Assembly (NCBI RefSeq): GCF_007830595.1
Contig: NZ_VLLD01000007.1
DNA length: 64,000 nt
Origin: Treponema_B putidum
GTDB taxonomy: Bacteria; Spirochaetota; Spirochaetia; Treponematales; Treponemataceae
Direction: 5' to 3' (one strand)
Shown here: one piece after another, positions 33,416 through 41,792 of the stretch
How the letters are laid out: each line of letters opens with the position of its first letter
Position numbering within the stretch: the first letter of the stretch is position 1
Made by a program: the position numbers and the translations under genes
The notes under the pieces: model-generated
What the model was told of the DNA's origin: nothing
What the model saw: the letters and a program-made list of their open reading frames with translations, nothing else
Database searches by the model: none

Positions 33416-35011
33416 TTATTTTACTTTCCACGTCCAAATTTTCCAGTTAAGATTGGAAAAGTCTTCAATGATAACATTATCCAGTTTTGGATTATAACCT
33501 ACCAGACTATTTTTTGTAAACAAATAAGCAATAGCGGACTCATCTTTAACAGCTTCTTGATACTTATCGAAAATAATCTTTCTTTCATTAAAATCAAGCT
33601 TATCATTTCCTTCATCAATTAAATCGCTGAGCCTTGTGTCCTTAATATGTGAAAAGTTTACTGCACTATCTGTCGCAATCATTTCCCGGCTTTCTCCGGG
33701 GTCCATTGATCCTCCGGATCCTATTGTTCCAAAATCATGACTACCTTTTCTCATGTCAGCCATTAGTTTTGAAAAGTCCGCTTGAATGATTTCTACTTTT
33801 AAACCAATTGCTTCTAAGTCCTGAATAATTAAAGCAGCTAACCGTTGATTATCTCCTCCCGCTGAAGTATAGAATTTTAATGTTGTATCAAACGGAAAAT
33901 TTTCTTGGATCAAAATTTGCTTTGCTTTTTCTTTATCAAACCAAATACTTACCTTTTCGTTGTAATATGGACTAAGAGGTGAAATAGGTGTTACAATCGG
34001 CACAGCTTGTCCCTGATAAAGAGAATTAACATATATTCCTCTGTTTAGAGCCATATTTATTGCTTGCCGTACAGGTTTTGTCATATATGGCTTTTGGATG
34101 TTGATAATGAGCATAGTATAGTTTGTTGTGGGAACTGACGTGGTGTTGATGTTTTTATCTTCTACGGCTGCACTCCAATCTTGTAATGGAATAGAACCTA
34201 ATACATTTATATCTACATCTTTACTCATCAAGTTAGCCAGTAAACTTGTAGTATCTACAACTCTTATAACCAAACGTTCAATATCAGGCGTTCCTTGGAA
34301 GTAGTTTTCATTTCTGACTAACTCCATTCTTTCTCCGCTGATTTCGCTTTCATATTTAAATGGCCCTGTTCCTATTGCTTTCGCCCATAATTCAGGTGCA
34401 TTTATTTCTTGCGGGGTTTTCCCTTCAAAAATGTGTTTTGGAATAATAAATACTGTATCTAAGTCATTCATAACACTTCCGAAATACATGGGCTTTTTAA
34501 ATTCAAATGTAACTTCATAATCACTATTTGCAAATACTGCTATGGATTTATCCGAAATTTGAACACCTGATGAATCAACTCCTTTAATGTATTGCAAATG
34601 ATATCGGCTCAGTGCATCGACTTCAGAGTTAGAATACATTTGGAAACTGAAAACAACATCTGCGGCAGTAAAGGGTGTTCCATCGTGCCACTTTACATTT
34701 TCTTGCAACTTAAAAGTTATTGCAGAACTGTCTGCATTCAATTTCCAACTTTTTGCCAATCGAGGTTCATAATCACCATTTGCCTTTGACATAAACAATC
34801 TATCATAGATTTGATCATAAACAAATCTACTGTAATTGCTGTTTGTATTAAGCGGCATCATTGAATCCCATGGCTTTGCAATAGCTACAGAAACAATTTT
34901 TTTTGTCTGTACATCTGCAGTTTCAGAGTTTCCGCATGCAGATAAAATAATTGCGATTATGAATAACGCAACATACATAATCCATCTCATTTTCTTGATT
35001 TCTTTTTTCAT
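33416..35011 (-). CDS. oppA: Peptide-binding lipoprotein of the Opp system (SBP_bac_5)
   Basis: 531 residues. Lipoprotein signal with lipobox I-L-S-A-C (Cys26). The SBP family 5 signature is clear: RFVYDQIYDRLF, EPRLAKSWKLN, ITFKLQENVKWHDGTPFTAADVVFSF, GTGPFKYES and the C-terminal FDKYQEAVKDESAIAYLF. It captures oligopeptides outside the cytoplasmic membrane and delivers them to OppBC. GGAAGG precedes the start. Gene order B-C-A-D-F, with the binding protein after the permeases, differs from the common A-B-C-D-F order. The ligand cannot be read from sequence. Confidence 0.9.
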   Translation of the reverse strand: MKKEIKKMRWIMYVALFIIAIILSACGNSETADVQTKKIVSVAIAKPWDSMMPLNTNSNYSRFVYDQIYDRLFMSKANGDYEPRLAKSWKLNADSSAITFKLQENVKWHDGTPFTAADVVFSFQMYSNSEVDALSRYHLQYIKGVDSSGVQISDKSIAVFANSDYEVTFEFKKPMYFGSVMNDLDTVFIIPKHIFEGKTPQEINAPELWAKAIGTGPFKYESEISGERMELVRNENYFQGTPDIERLVIRVVDTTSLLANLMSKDVDINVLGSIPLQDWSAAVEDKNINTTSVPTTNYTMLIINIQKPYMTKPVRQAINMALNRGIYVNSLYQGQAVPIVTPISPLSPYYNEKVSIWFDKEKAKQILIQENFPFDTTLKFYTSAGGDNQRLAALIIQDLEAIGLKVEIIQADFSKLMADMRKGSHDFGTIGSGGSMDPGESREMIATDSAVNFSHIKDTRLSDLIDEGNDKLDFNERKIIFDKYQEAVKDESAIAYLFTKNSLVGYNPKLDNVIIEDFSNLNWKIWTWKVK

Positions 35012-35027
35012 TTTGAAACCTTCCTTT

Positions 35028-35945
35028 TTATTTTACTTGGATCTTTAAACGCGGATCCAAAGCGTCCCTAATTCCATCTCCAAAGAAATTGATACTTAGT
35101 ACTGTAAGTACAATGCATAATCCAGGAGGAAGCCATACCCAATAATATCTTGATAAGACAGTAATAGATTGAGCATCATATAGCATATTACCCCAACTTG
35201 CTTTTGGCGGCTGAACACCCATCCCAAGAAAACTCAAGGCTGATTCACTTAAAATTGCTCTTGCAACATTAAATGTAACTGTTATTAAAATTGGAGGAAA
35301 AGCATTTGGTAAAATATATTTTAAAATAATTGAAAAATTTGAAGTGCCTATTGATCTTGCCGCTTCAATATACTCCTTTTCCTTTATACTAAGCACATTT
35401 GCATATATTAATCGGGCAAATACTGTCCACTGCAAAACTCCTAATACAATGGTAACAGACCATATTGACGGACCTATTACAGATACTAATACTAAAATTA
35501 AAATTATTGAAGGAAAGGATAAAAATATATCTCCCAATCTCATGATAAATACTTCCCAGATTTTTTTATAGTAGCCTGCAATTAATCCTAAAGGAACTCC
35601 TATGCTAAGAGATATTAATGTCGATACAACTCCGACCATAAGTGATGTACGGCCTCCATATATTAATCTTGCAAATAAATCTCTTCCTATGGCATCAGTA
35701 CCAAGGATATGTGAACTTGTCGGCGCAGAATTAAATGCAGCCGGATCTGATGTGTATGGATCTAATTTTAAAATAAAAGGTAAAATAATTACTAAAAGAG
35801 ATAGAAGTAAAAAAAATATTAAACCGGCCATTGCTAATTTATTATTTAATAATTTTTCCATAACTTCATTAAAATAAGTGTTCTTTTTTTCTTCAGATAT
35901 ATTTTCTGAAAAATATGTTTTGTCTTCTGTTATATTGTTTTCCAT
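35028..35945 (-). CDS. oppC: Oligopeptide ABC transporter permease (OppC-like)
   Basis: 305 residues. OppC-type features: a cytoplasmic N-terminal tail, first helix (~30-52), HILGTDAIGRDLFARLIYGGRTSLMVG, and the EAA-type loop YIEAARSIGTSNFSIILKYILPNAFPPI, which contacts the ATPases. About six membrane helices. Ends near NFFGDGIRDALDPRLK, a typical OppC C-terminus. Lies between oppB and oppA. Confidence 0.92.
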   Translation of the reverse strand: MENNITEDKTYFSENISEEKKNTYFNEVMEKLLNNKLAMAGLIFFLLLSLLVIILPFILKLDPYTSDPAAFNSAPTSSHILGTDAIGRDLFARLIYGGRTSLMVGVVSTLISLSIGVPLGLIAGYYKKIWEVFIMRLGDIFLSFPSIILILVLVSVIGPSIWSVTIVLGVLQWTVFARLIYANVLSIKEKEYIEAARSIGTSNFSIILKYILPNAFPPILITVTFNVARAILSESALSFLGMGVQPPKASWGNMLYDAQSITVLSRYYWVWLPPGLCIVLTVLSINFFGDGIRDALDPRLKIQVK

Positions 35946-35954
35946 AATGTACGC

Positions 35955-36908
35955 CTACTTATATGAAATTCTAGGATCAACTAATCCATAAGCCAGATCT
36001 GTTATTAAATTCGCAATTAATACGGCAATAGATATATTTACTGTAATACCCATAATTACAGGGTAATCTTTAGCATTAATGGCTTGAACCATTAAAGTTC
36101 CTATTCCCGGCCATCCAAACACTTGTTCTGTAACCACTGCACCTCCAACCAATGAAGGAATTGACATACCTACTACAGTTATAATAGGTATAAGTGAATT
36201 TTTAAGCGCATGTGTATAATAAACTTGATTTCTTTTTAGGCCTTTTGCTCTTGCTGTAGTGATATAATCTTCTTGCAATACTTCAAGCATACTGCCCCTC
36301 ATGTAACGCATCCAGCTGCCTATTTGTTGAAATGATAGAACCAAAGTTGGTAAAATCATGTGTTTTAATAGCATAAGAGCAGTTTTCTTTCCGCTTGCAT
36401 CAAACAAGCCTCCTGATGGAAGAAGTCTTAATTTAATTGCACAAAAATATATTAATATTAGCCCCATAAAAAAATTAGGTGTAGCTACTAGAATAAATGA
36501 AAATGCGCTGCTGGCGTGGTCTCTAAAACTATTAGGTTTAGATGCAGAGAATATTCCTAACGGAATTGAAATCAATAAGGAGAGAAGCAGTGAAGATCCA
36601 GCCAATAAAGCTGTAATACCCATTCTTTCAAAAATCATTTGTGTTACGGGTCTTTGTGATTGAAACGAAAATCCGAGATCCATATTAAAAAAATTTTTTA
36701 ACCATATAAAGTATTGAATGAATATAGATTGATCCAGCCCAAGAGAATTTCTTTTTCTTTCAAGCTCCATTACCGTTATTCTTGGATCAGCTAAGTATGC
36801 ATCAAGCGGACTTCCAGCCATAGAAAGAATTAAATATGTAAAGAAAGTTATGCCCAAAAAAGTGGGGACGGCTATGAGTAATCTTTTAATTACATATTTA
36901 AATTTCAT
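35955..36908 (-). CDS. oppB: Oligopeptide ABC transporter permease (OppB-like)
   Basis: 317 residues from ATG 36908, after AGAAGG; the open frame reaches 37010, but its first 34 residues are not family-like. OppB features: MKFKYVIKRLLIAVPTFLGI, PLDAYLADPRITVMELERKR, RMGITALLAGSSLLLS, and the EAA-type loop YITTARAKGLKRNQVYYTHAL, then VVTEQVFGWPGIGTL. Six membrane helices. It is the first gene of the opp operon and is divergent from hydA. Confidence 0.92.
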   Translation of the reverse strand: MKFKYVIKRLLIAVPTFLGITFFTYLILSMAGSPLDAYLADPRITVMELERKRNSLGLDQSIFIQYFIWLKNFFNMDLGFSFQSQRPVTQMIFERMGITALLAGSSLLLSLLISIPLGIFSASKPNSFRDHASSAFSFILVATPNFFMGLILIYFCAIKLRLLPSGGLFDASGKKTALMLLKHMILPTLVLSFQQIGSWMRYMRGSMLEVLQEDYITTARAKGLKRNQVYYTHALKNSLIPIITVVGMSIPSLVGGAVVTEQVFGWPGIGTLMVQAINAKDYPVIMGITVNISIAVLIANLITDLAYGLVDPRISYK

Positions 36909-37113
36909 ATTTTGCCTTCTATAAAAAATATTAAAAAGTGCTAAGTTTATAAAATTTTTATTTTGAAACTTACTTTTGTTTATACTAACTGTATTTTTAT
37001 ATTTTGTCAATACTACTAATGATTTTTCAAATTCACAAAATTCCCGTTTATTTTATAATGGGGAGCCTTCAAAAACATCAGTTTTTAAATTTAGTTTGCC
37101 CTATTCCTGCCTC

Positions 37114-37142
37114 TTGACTACATAAATATTTTTTTATATATA
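37114..37142 (+). promoter_or_regulatory. Hydrogenase gene promoter
   Basis: TTGACT 37114-37119, 17-nt spacer, TATATA 37137-37142. The Shine-Dalgarno GGAGAG is at about 37160, so this gene has a normal leader, unlike several others in the window. Confidence 0.55.
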
Positions 37143-37170
37143 TTTAATCTGCCGTTTTTTAGGAGAGAGT

Positions 37171-38652
37171 ATGCTTAACATAAATAATAACACATCTAAT
37201 ATTAAAAGAGAAATTCTTGTACGCATTGCCAAGCTCCAGCTTGAAGGCAAGCTTGAAGAAGGAGTTCACTATATTCCGAGGGAAATGGTGCCGCGAAACA
37301 GTACACCTATAAGATGCTGTATTTTTCATGATAGAGAAATAATGAGGCATAGGGTAATTGCAAGGCTCGGCTGTTCTTTGGAAAATTATGATGAAGAAAA
37401 GACCTTGGCTCAATTTGCAAAAGAAGCTTTAGAAAGAAAAAAACCGACATGGCCAATGCTCACCGTTTTGGATGAGGCCTGTAATGCCTGCGTAAAAAGT
37501 AAATATATGATTACAAATGCTTGTCAAGCCTGTGTTGCCCGTCCCTGCATGATGAACTGCCCTAAAACCGCTATAGCGATTTCGGGAGGAAGAGCCCGTA
37601 TTGATGAAGAAAAATGTATAAACTGCGGTATCTGTTTAAAAAACTGCCCCTACCATGCCGTTATAAAAATTCCCGTTCCGTGTGAAGAGTCCTGTCCGGT
37701 GGGCGCTATCTCAAAAGACGAAAACGGTAAAGAAAGAATCGATTACCATAAATGTATCTTTTGCGGAAACTGCATGAGGGAATGTCCTTTCGGAGCCATG
37801 ATGGATAAGGGACAGATTGTGGATGTAATAAAGCATTTAATGAGCGGAAAAAAGGTTTCTGCCCTCTATGCTCCTGCGGTTGCAGCCCAGTTTAAGGCTG
37901 TTTCGGGACAGCTTGAGTCTGCCTTAAAAAAAGCCGGCTTCGATAAGGTCTGGGAGGTAGCTATAGGTGCGGACATAACAGCTGACCGTGAAGCTTCCGA
38001 GTTTGAAGAGAGAATGGAACACGGCCATATCTTAATGACTACATCCTGCTGTCCTGCCTATGTCAGGGCAGTAAAAAAACATGTTCCGGCACTTGTTCCC
38101 TGTATTTCGGATACAAGAAGCCCGATGCACTATACGGCTGAGTTGGCAAAAAAAGAAGACCCTGGCTGTGTTACCGTATTTATAGGCCCATGTCTTGCAA
38201 AGAGGAGGGAGGGCTTGGAAGACGAGTTTGTAGACTATGTTTTGTCTATAGAAGAATTGGGAGCCTTGCTTACTGCCAAAGAAATAGATATTTCTAAGGA
38301 AGATGCCTTGCCCGGAAAAATTACGCCTACCTCTTCGGGAAGGGGATTTGCTGCCTCAGGCGGAGTTGCCGAGGCTGTAAGAGTACGCCTTAAAAAACCT
38401 GAAAACCTTCGCCCCGTGCTTATAAACGGCCTTAATAAGGAAGGAATGAAGCAGCTTGCCTCTTATGGTAAAATTCAAAGCGGAGAGATCCCTCATGATT
38501 CGTCCACGCCCAACCTTGTAGAAGTTATGTCATGTGAAGGCGGTTGTATAGGCGGTCCTTCGGTTATCACAAACCCAAAACTTGCCGCAAGCCAACTAAA
38601 AAAATATGCGGAAGAAGGACTTTCTTATTCAAGTAAAAAAGGCTTAACATAG
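37171..38652 (+). CDS. [FeFe] hydrogenase, group-B-like
   Basis: 493 residues. Catalyses reversible proton reduction, usually disposing of ferredoxin electrons in fermentation. Four-cysteine clusters precede the catalytic domain: CQACVARPCMMNCPKTAI, CINCGICLKNCPYHAV and CIFCGNCMRECPFGA. H-cluster motifs: L1 TSCCPAY (common form has W at the last position), L2 FIGPCLAKRREG, L3 EVMSCEGGCIGGP. Those substitutions are typical of the group-B/monomeric type and not of the electron-bifurcating HydABC. No HydB, HydC or maturases (HydE/F/G) are in the window. The start is set by GGAGAG 7 nt before ATG 37171. Confidence 0.9.
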   Translation: MLNINNNTSNIKREILVRIAKLQLEGKLEEGVHYIPREMVPRNSTPIRCCIFHDREIMRHRVIARLGCSLENYDEEKTLAQFAKEALERKKPTWPMLTVLDEACNACVKSKYMITNACQACVARPCMMNCPKTAIAISGGRARIDEEKCINCGICLKNCPYHAVIKIPVPCEESCPVGAISKDENGKERIDYHKCIFCGNCMRECPFGAMMDKGQIVDVIKHLMSGKKVSALYAPAVAAQFKAVSGQLESALKKAGFDKVWEVAIGADITADREASEFEERMEHGHILMTTSCCPAYVRAVKKHVPALVPCISDTRSPMHYTAELAKKEDPGCVTVFIGPCLAKRREGLEDEFVDYVLSIEELGALLTAKEIDISKEDALPGKITPTSSGRGFAASGGVAEAVRVRLKKPENLRPVLINGLNKEGMKQLASYGKIQSGEIPHDSSTPNLVEVMSCEGGCIGGPSVITNPKLAASQLKKYAEEGLSYSSKKGLT

Positions 38653-38701
38653 ATTTTCTCCGCAGCTTTTGATTGCAGATTTTATATTTTTTTGATATAA
38701 T

Positions 38702-40315
38702 ATGAGCATGAGTACAATTAGAAAAATGCCCATAGGCGTTCAAAGTTTTGAAGTTATACGAAAAGAAAATTTTGTCTATGTAGATAAGACAGAGCTTATT
38801 TGTAAATTAGTAAATGAAAGCCGTGTCCACTTTTTAAGCCGTCCGCGCCGCTTCGGGAAAAGCCTTTTGCTTTCTACACTAAAAGCCTACTTCCTAGGGC
38901 AAAAAGAACTTTTTAAAGGTTTGGCTATTGAAAAACTTGAAGAAGCTGAAAAAGGAAAGCGCGAAATCTGGCAGGAATATCCGGTACTCTATTTGGATTT
39001 TAACCTTTCAAAATACGAAACAAGAGAAGACTTGGAAAGCCTTTTAAATAATCATCTTTGCAGGTGGGAAGAACTTTACGGCAGTAAGGATTCCGAAAAT
39101 ACTCTTACCGAACGCTTTTTCGGAGTGATAAACCGCTCTTATGAAAAAACCGGCAGGCAGGCTGTCGTTCTTATCGATGAGTACGATAAGCCTCTCCTTC
39201 AAACTATGTGGAAGGATGAAGCCTTAAACGAAACCTACCGCACAATCCTCAAAGGCTTTTTTGGAGTTATTAAAAGTGCAGACCAATACCTCCGCTTCGC
39301 CTTTTTAACGGGGGTTACAAAATTCAGTAAGGTGAGTATCTTCAGCGATTTAAACAACTTACGTGATTTAAGCCTATTGTCGGATTATTCGGTTATCTGC
39401 GGTATCTCGCAAGAAGAGCTTGAAACCGATTTTAAGCCTGAGATTGCAGCCCTCGCAGAAAATAATAGCTTGACTTATGAGGAAGCTCTTGCAAAGTTAA
39501 AGCAAAGATATGACGGCTACCTTTTTGCCAGAAAGGGAAAGGCTATGTATAATCCTTTCAGTCTTTTAAATGTTTTTGCTTCCCGAGAATTTTCAAGCTA
39601 TTGGTTTGCAACCGGCACGCCGACATTTTTGGTAGAATACTTAAAGAAAGCTTATTACAATATCCCCGACCTTGACGGAAACGTAAAGATGAACGAGTCC
39701 GGCATGGAAACCTACCGAGCAGATGCAATAAATCCCTTGCCTATTCTTTTTCAATCGGGGTATTTAACGATTAAAGATTATAACGATTTTTCGAGGCTTT
39801 ACCGCTTGGGCTTTCCGAATGATGAAGTGCGTTACGGCTTTTTGGATAACTTGCTTCCGGCTTATACTTCTATAAGAACCGATAAAACGGGAGTTTCGAT
39901 TTGGGAATTCTACGAGCAGATAGAAGCCGGAGATGTAGACGGCTTTATGCAAAAGATGAAGGGGATAATTTCAGGAATACCCTACGACAACTTAACCGAA
40001 AAAGATTTAGCCTTGCGTGAACAAAACTATCAGACTGCGGTTTATCTTGTGTTCGCATTGATAAATCAGTTTGTGCATACGGAAGTTCATTGTGCAACGG
40101 GAAGGGCTGACTGCATTGTTGAATTTAAAGATAAGGTTTATATATTTGAATTTAAACTTACTTCAAACGAAACGGCAGAAGATGCCGTAAAACAAATCAA
40201 AGAGAAAGGCTACAAAGACAAGTATTCCGGAAGCGGTAAAAAAATTATAGCAATCGGTTCAAGTTTTGATGAAGAAAAAAGGACTATTGCAGACTGGCGG
40301 GTTGAATCTTGGTAA
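38702..40315 (+). CDS. AAA-ATPase-like protein with C-terminal PD-(D/E)XK-type nuclease
   Basis: 537 residues. N-terminal half resembles the AAA-ATPase-like family (PF09820 type): PIGVQSFEVIRKENFVYVDK, SRPRRFGKSLLLSTL (Walker-A-like, RFGKS) and VVLIDEYDKPLL (Walker B-like). The C-terminal ~150 residues resemble the associated DUF1703/PD-(D/E)XK domain (GRADCIVEFKDKVYIFEFKL, with D and E-x-K). Members occur in many copies in Treponema and Bacteroidetes; their role is unclear. It is a lone gene, downstream of hydA. Confidence 0.88.
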   Translation: MSMSTIRKMPIGVQSFEVIRKENFVYVDKTELICKLVNESRVHFLSRPRRFGKSLLLSTLKAYFLGQKELFKGLAIEKLEEAEKGKREIWQEYPVLYLDFNLSKYETREDLESLLNNHLCRWEELYGSKDSENTLTERFFGVINRSYEKTGRQAVVLIDEYDKPLLQTMWKDEALNETYRTILKGFFGVIKSADQYLRFAFLTGVTKFSKVSIFSDLNNLRDLSLLSDYSVICGISQEELETDFKPEIAALAENNSLTYEEALAKLKQRYDGYLFARKGKAMYNPFSLLNVFASREFSSYWFATGTPTFLVEYLKKAYYNIPDLDGNVKMNESGMETYRADAINPLPILFQSGYLTIKDYNDFSRLYRLGFPNDEVRYGFLDNLLPAYTSIRTDKTGVSIWEFYEQIEAGDVDGFMQKMKGIISGIPYDNLTEKDLALREQNYQTAVYLVFALINQFVHTEVHCATGRADCIVEFKDKVYIFEFKLTSNETAEDAVKQIKEKGYKDKYSGSGKKIIAIGSSFDEEKRTIADWRVESW

Positions 40316-40348
40316 ATTTTGTATAGGTCGTTTATTTGTCAGCTCTGC

Positions 40349-41215
40349 CTATAATACTTTTTCATATAATTCATAATTGCCGATATGAGTAAAGCCTAAA
40401 TCCTGTAAAATACAATGCTCATTTTTATCGGCAAAAAAATATAAGTGTGAAATCTTTATTTCTTTTGCTTTGTTTAATGCTTTGATTGTTAAGTTTTTAA
40501 AAATAACCGGATTAAATTTTTTATCTACATAATCTATGCCGAATATTTCCATAAAATCATTTATGCAGATAAAATAAATATTTCCGGTAAGTTTTTGATT
40601 TTGATAATAAAGATAAATATACCACCTGTGTTTTTCATTTGGATTTATAATTGCATCATATAACCTTTCAGAATTCCAGTACATATTATCATAATTATCA
40701 TGAAGTTTTTTAAACTCATTAAAATTATCTTTGCTTACAGGAACAATATTTTTATCTTCTTCTTTTGTTATATAGTCTTTAAGCTTTAAAATATTTACAT
40801 AGCTTTTTTCGATACAATTAAATTCGCATTTTTTTAAATAAGATATTGCTGAATAATTTATTTCAGGAAATCCGAAATGAATCTTATACCCCTTATATTT
40901 CGGAATTATATACTTTATAAACTCATCAAAAGCAATTTCAAAATGATGTTGAATATTAAAAGCTTCAAAGGCTATGAGTTTATCGTTTTCTAAAACATAA
41001 TAATGAATCCAGCCGGCAATTTCTTTTTCATATTTAAAAAGTAAGATTTGATGAGTCTTATCGTTTATTCCGCGTTTTGCATGTAAGATAAAATCTTTTT
41101 TTGTTTTTATCCCATCGGTGTAAGTTGGGTATGAAGAAATTTTTTGATCCAAGGCCAGAGAATAAGCAAAGTCAGAATATTTATCAAAATCTTTTTTATC
41201 GAGATGTTCTAACAT
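40349..41215 (-). CDS. GNAT acetyltransferase-like protein (tandem)
   Basis: 288 residues with two GNAT-like halves: the first has KYEKEIAGWIHYYVLEND and the second QKLTGNIYFICIND ... EIFGIDY ... HLYFFADKNEHCILQDLGF, matching the C-terminal A/B-motif of GNATs (an LGF near the end). Its donor and acceptor are unknown. The start overlaps the upstream DUF436-like gene by 7 nt; it is the third gene of the purL unit. Confidence 0.7.
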   Translation of the reverse strand: MLEHLDKKDFDKYSDFAYSLALDQKISSYPTYTDGIKTKKDFILHAKRGINDKTHQILLFKYEKEIAGWIHYYVLENDKLIAFEAFNIQHHFEIAFDEFIKYIIPKYKGYKIHFGFPEINYSAISYLKKCEFNCIEKSYVNILKLKDYITKEEDKNIVPVSKDNFNEFKKLHDNYDNMYWNSERLYDAIINPNEKHRWYIYLYYQNQKLTGNIYFICINDFMEIFGIDYVDKKFNPVIFKNLTIKALNKAKEIKISHLYFFADKNEHCILQDLGFTHIGNYELYEKVL

Positions 41216-41766
41216 TTTTCATACACGGCCCTTTCACCGCCGATCAATTTGGGGCGGCTTTTTAGGGCTGTGAGCCTCGCCGAGCCTATGTACTTGGTTT
41301 TAAGCCTTACGGGTACTTGCACAAATTTTACATGCATTCCGATTTCGGTGTCTCCTATGTCTATGCCGGCATGGGCCCTTACATGTTCTATCATAACCGG
41401 AGACTTAAAAAGATTGTAGGCGGCGAGGGAAGCGGCTCCTCCTGCGTGGAGGGCGGGAACTACGGACACCTCTTCAAAGCCGTATTTTTCTTGAGATTCC
41501 TTTTCGATAACGAGGGCTCGGTTTATGTGTTCGCAGCCTTGAACCGCCAAAAAGATTCCCTTAGGTTCAAGGACTGAAAGCAGGGCGGAGACTATTGTTC
41601 TTCCGACTTCTTCATTTGATGCCTTACCGATTACTCCTCCCGAAACCTCGCTGGTGCTGCAGCCCAGAACAAGTATATCTCCGGCTTTTAAAGAGGCCGC
41701 TTCAAGAAGCTCATTTAAAGCGGCTATAGTTTCTACTTTTATTTTTTCTAAATCGATTCCGCTCAT
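41209..41766 (-). CDS. DUF436 (YwlG-like) protein
   Basis: 185 residues, matching the TIGR01440/DUF436 family across its length: GDILVLGCSTSEVSGGVIGKAS, GIFLAVQGCEHINRALVIE, VSVVPALHAGGAASLAAY, HVRAHAGIDIGDTEIGMHVK. The family is widespread in Firmicutes and its function is unknown. It lies 26 nt after purL. The family assignment is strong; no biochemical role should be inferred. Confidence 0.85.
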   Translation of the reverse strand: MSGIDLEKIKVETIAALNELLEAASLKAGDILVLGCSTSEVSGGVIGKASNEEVGRTIVSALLSVLEPKGIFLAVQGCEHINRALVIEKESQEKYGFEEVSVVPALHAGGAASLAAYNLFKSPVMIEHVRAHAGIDIGDTEIGMHVKFVQVPVRLKTKYIGSARLTALKSRPKLIGGERAVYEKC

Positions 41767-41792
41767 ATTTCCTCGCCCTTAAAGTACCTTCG

